DNA of 8,551 nt from an uncultured Clostridia bacterium (GTDB lineage Bacteria > Bacillota > Clostridia > Oscillospirales > Acutalibacteraceae), in assembly GCA_947174455.1 (NCBI GenBank), contig CAMWIZ010000022.1:1-8551 (forward strand), given 5' to 3'. This document shows positions 4,526 to 8,551 of the stretch, piece after piece. Under the pieces are notes generated by a model, which saw only the letters and a list, made by a program, of their open reading frames with translations, was not told the origin of the DNA and searched no databases. Position 1 is the first letter of the stretch. Each line of letters begins with the position of its first letter. Made by a program: the position numbers and the translations under genes.

Positions 4526-7391
4526 TGCAGCAAGTGTCGGTGCGATTGCATTTGACTTATCGGTTAATACAGGCGGACTTAATCAGGCAATTAACAGTGC
4601 CGCAAGGAGTGCAAGTACACAGCTGTCAGAGGCTTTTCGTACGGCGGTTTCAGGCTGTGAGGGCAGTATCAATAGTATAGGAAACAGCATTGCTCAAATG
4701 ACAGGCGGTTTGCAGAATAGCTTTAATCAAATGTCGCAGAGTATTTCGGAAACTATTGGCGACAGTTCCGCACAGCTGACACAGGAGTTAAACAACAACT
4801 CAAGCAGTCTTTCCGAACATCTTGGAAACGCAGTCGGACACACGGAGGAGTTGGGAGAAGAGGCAAGAAACACCGCAAAAAGTATTGGTTCAACTCTCAG
4901 TTCCGCAGTGAAAAAGCTGGGTGCATTTATCATCAGTGCTTTTGCTGTAAGGCAGGTTGTCACTTTTTCAAAATCGTGTGTTGAAGCGGCGGCACAGGTG
5001 AAAGCTTTAAATGCACAGATTGAACAGACCTTTACAACTCTTCAGACCGATGCCCGAAACGCTATAAAAGCTGTTGCCGATGAGAGTGGTATTTTGGAAG
5101 CACGCTTGCAGGGTGTCGGCACTCAAATTTATGCTTTTGCAAAAGCAAGCGGTATGGACTCGGTAAGTGCATTGAATATGATGCAGGAGGCTTTGCAGGT
5201 AACGGCGGACAGTGCCGCATATTATGATCGCTCACTTGAAGATACCGCCGAAAGTTTGCGTTCGTTTTTAAAAGGTAATTACGCAAACGATGCCGCCCTC
5301 GGCATTTCCTGCACGGAAACTACGAGAAATGCGGCGGCGAATAAGCTTTACGGCAAGTCATTCATGGAGCTGTCGGAGGCACAAAAACAGCTTACACTTT
5401 TGCAAATGGTAAAGGACGCAAATCGTCTTTCGGGAGCAATGGGTCAAGCTGCACGTGAGGCTGACGGTTGGGAGAATGTCACGGGCAATTTAAAAGAAGC
5501 TTGGAAACAGTTCAAAGCAGTAATCGGAAAGCCTCTTTTACAGGCACTTATTCCGATTATGAAAAATATTACTTCCGCAATACAGTCTTTAACCACGGCG
5601 GCAGGTGAAGCAACAACGGCATTGGCGGAGCTTTTCGGTTGGGATTTAAGCGAAGCGGAGAACACAAGCGGAGCAATTGCAAACATAGCCGAGAGTACCG
5701 CCGATAGCGTTTCCGATGCCGAAGAGCAGGCACAAAACGACATTGAGGACACTGTTAAGGCTCAGAAAAAGGCACAGGGTCAGCTTGCAGGCTTTGACAA
5801 TCTGAATGTGCTGAGTATGTCTGAAGAGGACGAAAGCGGCAGTGATGACAGTAAAGAAACCGAAAAGAACAACAGCATTGCTCAAAGTGCAGAACTTGCC
5901 AAAGGCAGTGTTGATGATTTAAAAAAGAGTGTCAGTTCAATAAAATTTGACGGGATTAAGAATCAGATTAAAGACGTAATCAGCTTCTTTGAACCTCTTG
6001 CAGATGCAGTCAAAAGCAATGTTCAAACCACGCTTGAAATGGCTGAGAGCAGTGTAGAAAAGTACCTTGATAAATACGGCGGAAAGGTCGGTGATTATTC
6101 CGACAGGATAAAGGGGCATTTTCAAAATGCGGCAGTTCAGACAAAAAACGGTGTAACAAATATTCTGAATGAAGCCACAAAGAGCCAAGAAAAATACAGT
6201 GATGAACTCTCGTCAAGCTATGCCGATTTACTTGGTGGTGCGTCAATTTTCTCTCTGTCGTTTACTGATGTTTTTGCGGGTATGCTTGATACCGTCAGTG
6301 AGAATTTTGAGAATTGGACAATCACGGACAATGATGTTATAGGGCAGTTTTTTGATGATATAAATAAAAATACGGTTTCATTCAATGAAACATTCGGAGG
6401 AATACTTGAGGGTATTGGAACTACTTTAACCGAATGGTGGGATAACTCAGGTTCACAAGCTTTTGACAACATCACAGAAACGTTTTACAGCATGGGTTCG
6501 TCACTTCTTGAATGGTGGCATACCCTTTTTCAGCCGATAATTGACAGCTTGTTTGAAAATATTCAAAAGCTTTGGAACGAACATTTACAGCCGTTGTGGG
6601 CAAATATACTTGATTTTATCAGCAGTATTTGGAATTGTATATCTGCGGTTTGGGATAATGTTTTGAAGCCTGTAGTCGATTGGTTTACCGAGAAGGTGGC
6701 CCCCGGCATAGCCATGATAGCAACAGTCATAATTGATGTTGTGCAGGACTGTGTGGGCTGGATAATTGACCTTGTTAAGGACTTAATTAAGTCTCTTCAA
6801 GGTGTTCTTGACTTTATAACGGGAATTTTCACAGGCGATTTTGAAAAGGCAATGGAAGGCATAGATACATTTTTCGAGGGAATTGCACTCGGAATTGTGG
6901 ATACACTGAAATTCGCAATCAATCTGATTATAGATGCGTTAAATGCACTTTGGGGTGCTATTTTTACGGCTGTTAAGGGAGTTATTGACGGCATCGGCAG
7001 TATTGTAGAAAAAGTAGGCGAGTTGATAGGTCAGGACTGGGGCTTTTCAATGCCCGACGAGCCGCCCAAAATTCCAAGACTTGCAAAGGGCGGACTTGTT
7101 ACCGCACCAACGCTTGCCGTAGTCGGTGACAACAAAAATGCCAAAAACGACCCGGAGGTTATATCTCCTCTTTCAAAGCTGCAAGGAATGATTGACAGCG
7201 GCAGTGCCTGTGACACGGAGCTTTTACAGCAGATTTTAATGTACTTAAAAATGCTTTATGAATTTCAGACAGAAAACGGCGGAGAAATAAACATCACTGC
7301 AAAAGTGGACGAAGCCGTGTTGTTCAAAAGCATGATAAAACGCAACAACGCACACAAGAGGACGCACGGGGGAAAGGGGGCTTTTGCATAG
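4515..7391 (+). CDS. Tail tape measure protein
   Basis: This 958-residue protein sets tail length and is ejected ahead of the DNA. The N-terminus (residues 1-130) is Ser/Gln/Asn-rich with helical repeats. A hydrophobic patch, LGAFIISAFAVRQVV, starts near 136. The helical core with LYGKSFMELSEAQKQLTLL and GWENVTGNLKEAWKQFKAVI (around 318) resembles the phage tail tape measure region. An acidic linker, MSEEDESGSDDSKETEKN, spans about 435-452. Residues 638-725 carry spaced Trp pairs (EWWDN, EWWHTLF, KLWNEHLQPLW, IWNCISAVWDNV, VDWF), typical of tape measures. Two hydrophobic stretches lie at about 729-775 and 787-835. The motif IPRLAKGGLVTAPTLAVVGD at 853, then PEVISPLSKL, is a known C-terminal mark. 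No lysozyme or peptidase domain is seen. ATG 4515 follows GGGAGGTG (4501-4508); an in-frame ATG at 4488 adds nine residues without support. At about 0.15 nm per residue the tail would be near 140 nm. Confidence 0.93.
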   Translation: MAGNAASVGAIAFDLSVNTGGLNQAINSAARSASTQLSEAFRTAVSGCEGSINSIGNSIAQMTGGLQNSFNQMSQSISETIGDSSAQLTQELNNNSSSLSEHLGNAVGHTEELGEEARNTAKSIGSTLSSAVKKLGAFIISAFAVRQVVTFSKSCVEAAAQVKALNAQIEQTFTTLQTDARNAIKAVADESGILEARLQGVGTQIYAFAKASGMDSVSALNMMQEALQVTADSAAYYDRSLEDTAESLRSFLKGNYANDAALGISCTETTRNAAANKLYGKSFMELSEAQKQLTLLQMVKDANRLSGAMGQAAREADGWENVTGNLKEAWKQFKAVIGKPLLQALIPIMKNITSAIQSLTTAAGEATTALAELFGWDLSEAENTSGAIANIAESTADSVSDAEEQAQNDIEDTVKAQKKAQGQLAGFDNLNVLSMSEEDESGSDDSKETEKNNSIAQSAELAKGSVDDLKKSVSSIKFDGIKNQIKDVISFFEPLADAVKSNVQTTLEMAESSVEKYLDKYGGKVGDYSDRIKGHFQNAAVQTKNGVTNILNEATKSQEKYSDELSSSYADLLGGASIFSLSFTDVFAGMLDTVSENFENWTITDNDVIGQFFDDINKNTVSFNETFGGILEGIGTTLTEWWDNSGSQAFDNITETFYSMGSSLLEWWHTLFQPIIDSLFENIQKLWNEHLQPLWANILDFISSIWNCISAVWDNVLKPVVDWFTEKVAPGIAMIATVIIDVVQDCVGWIIDLVKDLIKSLQGVLDFITGIFTGDFEKAMEGIDTFFEGIALGIVDTLKFAINLIIDALNALWGAIFTAVKGVIDGIGSIVEKVGELIGQDWGFSMPDEPPKIPRLAKGGLVTAPTLAVVGDNKNAKNDPEVISPLSKLQGMIDSGSACDTELLQQILMYLKMLYEFQTENGGEINITAKVDEAVLFKSMIKRNNAHKRTHGGKGAFA

Positions 7392-7816
7392 TGGTTAATA
7401 ATCCTGATTTAAAAAAATATCTGATAAATTTCGGGGCAGTTGACAGTGGTTGGCTGCCCACCCGATTTATAGCATCAGACGGGTATCAGAACACACCGAA
7501 CCAACGCACGGAGCTTCAAGCCTTTCGTGATGCAGATATCGACATGCACCGTGTCACAAGTCCTAATTATAAGACTACAGTCACGTTGACTCTTTGCCCT
7601 ATGTCTTATTCGGATAAGCTTCAAATTCAAGCGATGATAGAAAATGCCACGATAATTTCCACTGAAAGAAAAGTAAGAATCAAGTATTGGAATGATGAAG
7701 AAAATGACTGGAAAACAGGCTTATTCTATATGCCCGATGTCACGTATACACTTATGGGATATTATGGCGGAGAGCCTTGGTATAAGTCTGTGACTTATGA
7801 GTTTATAGAGTATTAA
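7391..7816 (+). CDS. Small tail protein after the tape measure (DUF6711-like)
   Basis: This 141-residue protein lies where the distal tail or tail-tip connector is coded. Visible features are an N-terminal segment with INFGAVDSGWLPTRF, then HRVTSPNYKTTVTLTLCPMS near 54-73. A helix with YSDKLQIQAMIENA follows, then KVRIKYWNDEENDWKTGLFY (ending at 113), and closing strands with PWYKSVTYEFIEY. The KTG.FY turn and the final aromatic strand recall the DUF6711 tail proteins of Clostridia phages. That match is from memory and moderate; the protein could also be a short distal tail (Dit) protein. The start is GTG, overlapping the tape measure stop by one base, with AAAGGGGG (7372-7379) upstream. Its stop lies in the stem of the hairpin that hides the next ribosome site. 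Confidence 0.7.
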   Translation: MVNNPDLKKYLINFGAVDSGWLPTRFIASDGYQNTPNQRTELQAFRDADIDMHRVTSPNYKTTVTLTLCPMSYSDKLQIQAMIENATIISTERKVRIKYWNDEENDWKTGLFYMPDVTYTLMGYYGGEPWYKSVTYEFIEY

Positions 7817-7872
7817 GGCGGTGATTTCAAAATTGATAGAAGTAAGTGAAAATTTCAAATTCGCCGCCTTAA
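7813..7872 (+). promoter_or_regulatory. Hairpin covering the ribosome site of the tail hub gene
   Basis: TTAAGGCGG (7813-7821) is perfectly complementary to CCGCCTTAA (7864-7872). The stem extends inward by U-G, G-C and A-U to 12 pairs, around a 36-base loop. The 5' arm holds the ribosome site AAGGCGGTGA (7815-7824) and the previous gene's stop (7814-7816). The 3' arm is codons 11-14 of the hub gene, and its TTG start (7833) lies in the loop. Ribosomes finishing the upstream gene would open the stem, giving translational coupling; this is inferred. Confidence 0.5.
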
Positions 7873-8551
7873 ACGGCACTACTCATAACGAAATCAGCAT
7901 CATTGTTTTTGGCTATAACGCTGATGGCAGTAATCTGTATATTCGCAACAAAAATCTTGTTTCCGAGTCCATGAAAATTGAGCAGGCAATAAGTGATGAC
8001 AGTGATCTGAAATTTGGCGGCTGTATTGCTAGCTCATTTGAAATTGAGGTTGTTGGAGTGCCGGATCTGACAGGCAGATACATAACCGTGCAGATAACTC
8101 AGACCGCAAAAATCCCCACATATCCGAGTGCAACGACTTATCCCGGAGCAAATGTATATCCAAACGGTGCGGAGTATAAAGAAACTTTCAATATTTTTTC
8201 GGGAGAGGTTTTCTCGTGTAAATCCGGCAAAAATCAGTTGTCAAGAACACTTGTCGCATACGACCGCTTTTATTGGCGAGGCTCAATAAACTGTACTGAG
8301 TGGTACGCAACTCAGCACAATAAAAGTGCAGACTATTATTACACGACCATTAACGATTTGCGTAAAGCGATTTGCAGCCATTATGACATTGTGGAGCAGT
8401 ACCCCGACGATATTTTGCCTATTGATGATATGGAAATAGAAAAGGCAGACGGAAAGGTAACTGTTGCCGAGCTGCTCCGCTCTCTCTGTGAGATGAGCGG
8501 AGTTTTTTGTATGCTCAACGGAAGCGGCAACATTGAGTACCACACTCTGAG
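7833..8551 (+). CDS. Tail hub / minor tail protein, N-terminal part (runs off the window)
   Basis: The frame is open from TTG 7833 to the window end, 239 codons, with no stop. The protein resembles the N-terminus of Firmicutes prophage minor tail or hub proteins. NLVSESMKIEQAISDDSDLK at 41-60 is followed by FGGCIASSFEIEVVGV at 61-76. LTGRYITVQI, a YP-rich turn (95-110), FNIFSGEVFSC and LVAYDRFYW follow. NDLRKAICSHYDIV and VAELLRSLCEMSGVFCMLNG come later, then SGNIEYHTL. Such proteins form the baseplate hub ring, and C-terminal regions often carry a peptidase or receptor-binding part, which cannot be seen here. GGTGA (7820-7824) is eight bases before TTG, which favours that start. GTG 7821 is too close to AAGG, and the frame closes upstream at TAG 7806-7808. 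Codons 214-226 form a terminator-like hairpin. Confidence 0.8.
   Translation, partial: MIEVSENFKFAALNGTTHNEISIIVFGYNADGSNLYIRNKNLVSESMKIEQAISDDSDLKFGGCIASSFEIEVVGVPDLTGRYITVQITQTAKIPTYPSATTYPGANVYPNGAEYKETFNIFSGEVFSCKSGKNQLSRTLVAYDRFYWRGSINCTEWYATQHNKSADYYYTTINDLRKAICSHYDIVEQYPDDILPIDDMEIEKADGKVTVAELLRSLCEMSGVFCMLNGSGNIEYHTL
8474..8508 (+). other. Terminator-like hairpin inside the tail hub gene
   Basis: CTCCGCTC (8475-8482) is perfectly complementary to GAGCGGAG (8495-8502). Inside, TCTC (8483-8486) pairs with GAGA (8490-8493) around loop TGT, with one bulged T at 8494. Six T follow directly (8503-8508), and a G-U pair can close the base. The stem is GC-rich with 12 pairs. It codes for LLRSLCEMSGVF within an intact frame. 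It has every part of an intrinsic terminator, but the reading frame continues through it to the window end. Confidence 0.5.

Noticed and set aside
6345..6358. T6 run inside the tape measure gene as another terminator
   Set aside because: No complementary stem could be found before it, and the same holds for the T6 run near 8196.
1..8551. CRISPR arrays, insertion sequences, tRNA genes, integrase or attachment sites
   Set aside because: No spaced direct repeats, transposase-like frames, terminal inverted repeats or cloverleaf-like sequences were seen by eye.

Overview
The window is a late structural module of a siphophage or prophage: head completion, head-tail joining, tail tube, tail chaperone, tape measure and the first tail-tip genes. 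All real genes lie on the + strand. They are packed with short gaps or overlaps of 1 to 11 bases, as in one late transcription unit. The AT-rich composition, strong AGGAG/AGGTGA ribosome sites, and close resemblance of several proteins to prophage proteins of anaerobic Firmicutes suggest a host in the Clostridia, probably a gut lineage. The host is an inference; no host gene, integrase, attachment site or tRNA is present.

Layout: 1-178 is a leader with a possible sigma-A-type promoter and a terminator-like hairpin. Head genes follow: scaffold-like protein (179-673), major capsid protein (680-1621) and a small protein of unknown role (1621-1833). The connector/neck set is head-tail connector (1843-2214), head closure protein (2219-2557), minor capsid or neck protein (2557-3030) and tail terminator (3027-3422). 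Tail genes are tube protein (3425-3868), assembly chaperone G (3885-4196) with a -1-frame T extension (to 4525), tape measure (4515-7391), a small tail protein (7391-7816) and a tail hub-like protein that starts at TTG 7833 and runs off the end.

Working together: the scaffold and capsid protein build the procapsid. The connector, closure and terminator proteins join it to the tail. G and GT coat the tape measure while the tube protein polymerises around it. The last two proteins belong to the distal tail. Terminase, portal and protease would lie upstream, and the rest of the tail tip and lysis genes downstream.

The gene content is conventional. The less expected signals are in the RNA: terminator-like hairpins with T-tracts in the leader (105-147), inside the tail terminator gene (3246-3288), across the end of chaperone G (4188-4230) and inside the hub gene (8474-8508). 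There is also a hairpin that hides the ribosome site of the hub gene (7813-7872), and a probable frameshift at a run of five G. Together they raise the possibility of antitermination and translational coupling control, which is an inference from sequence alone. Everything was read by eye; no searches or folding were run.
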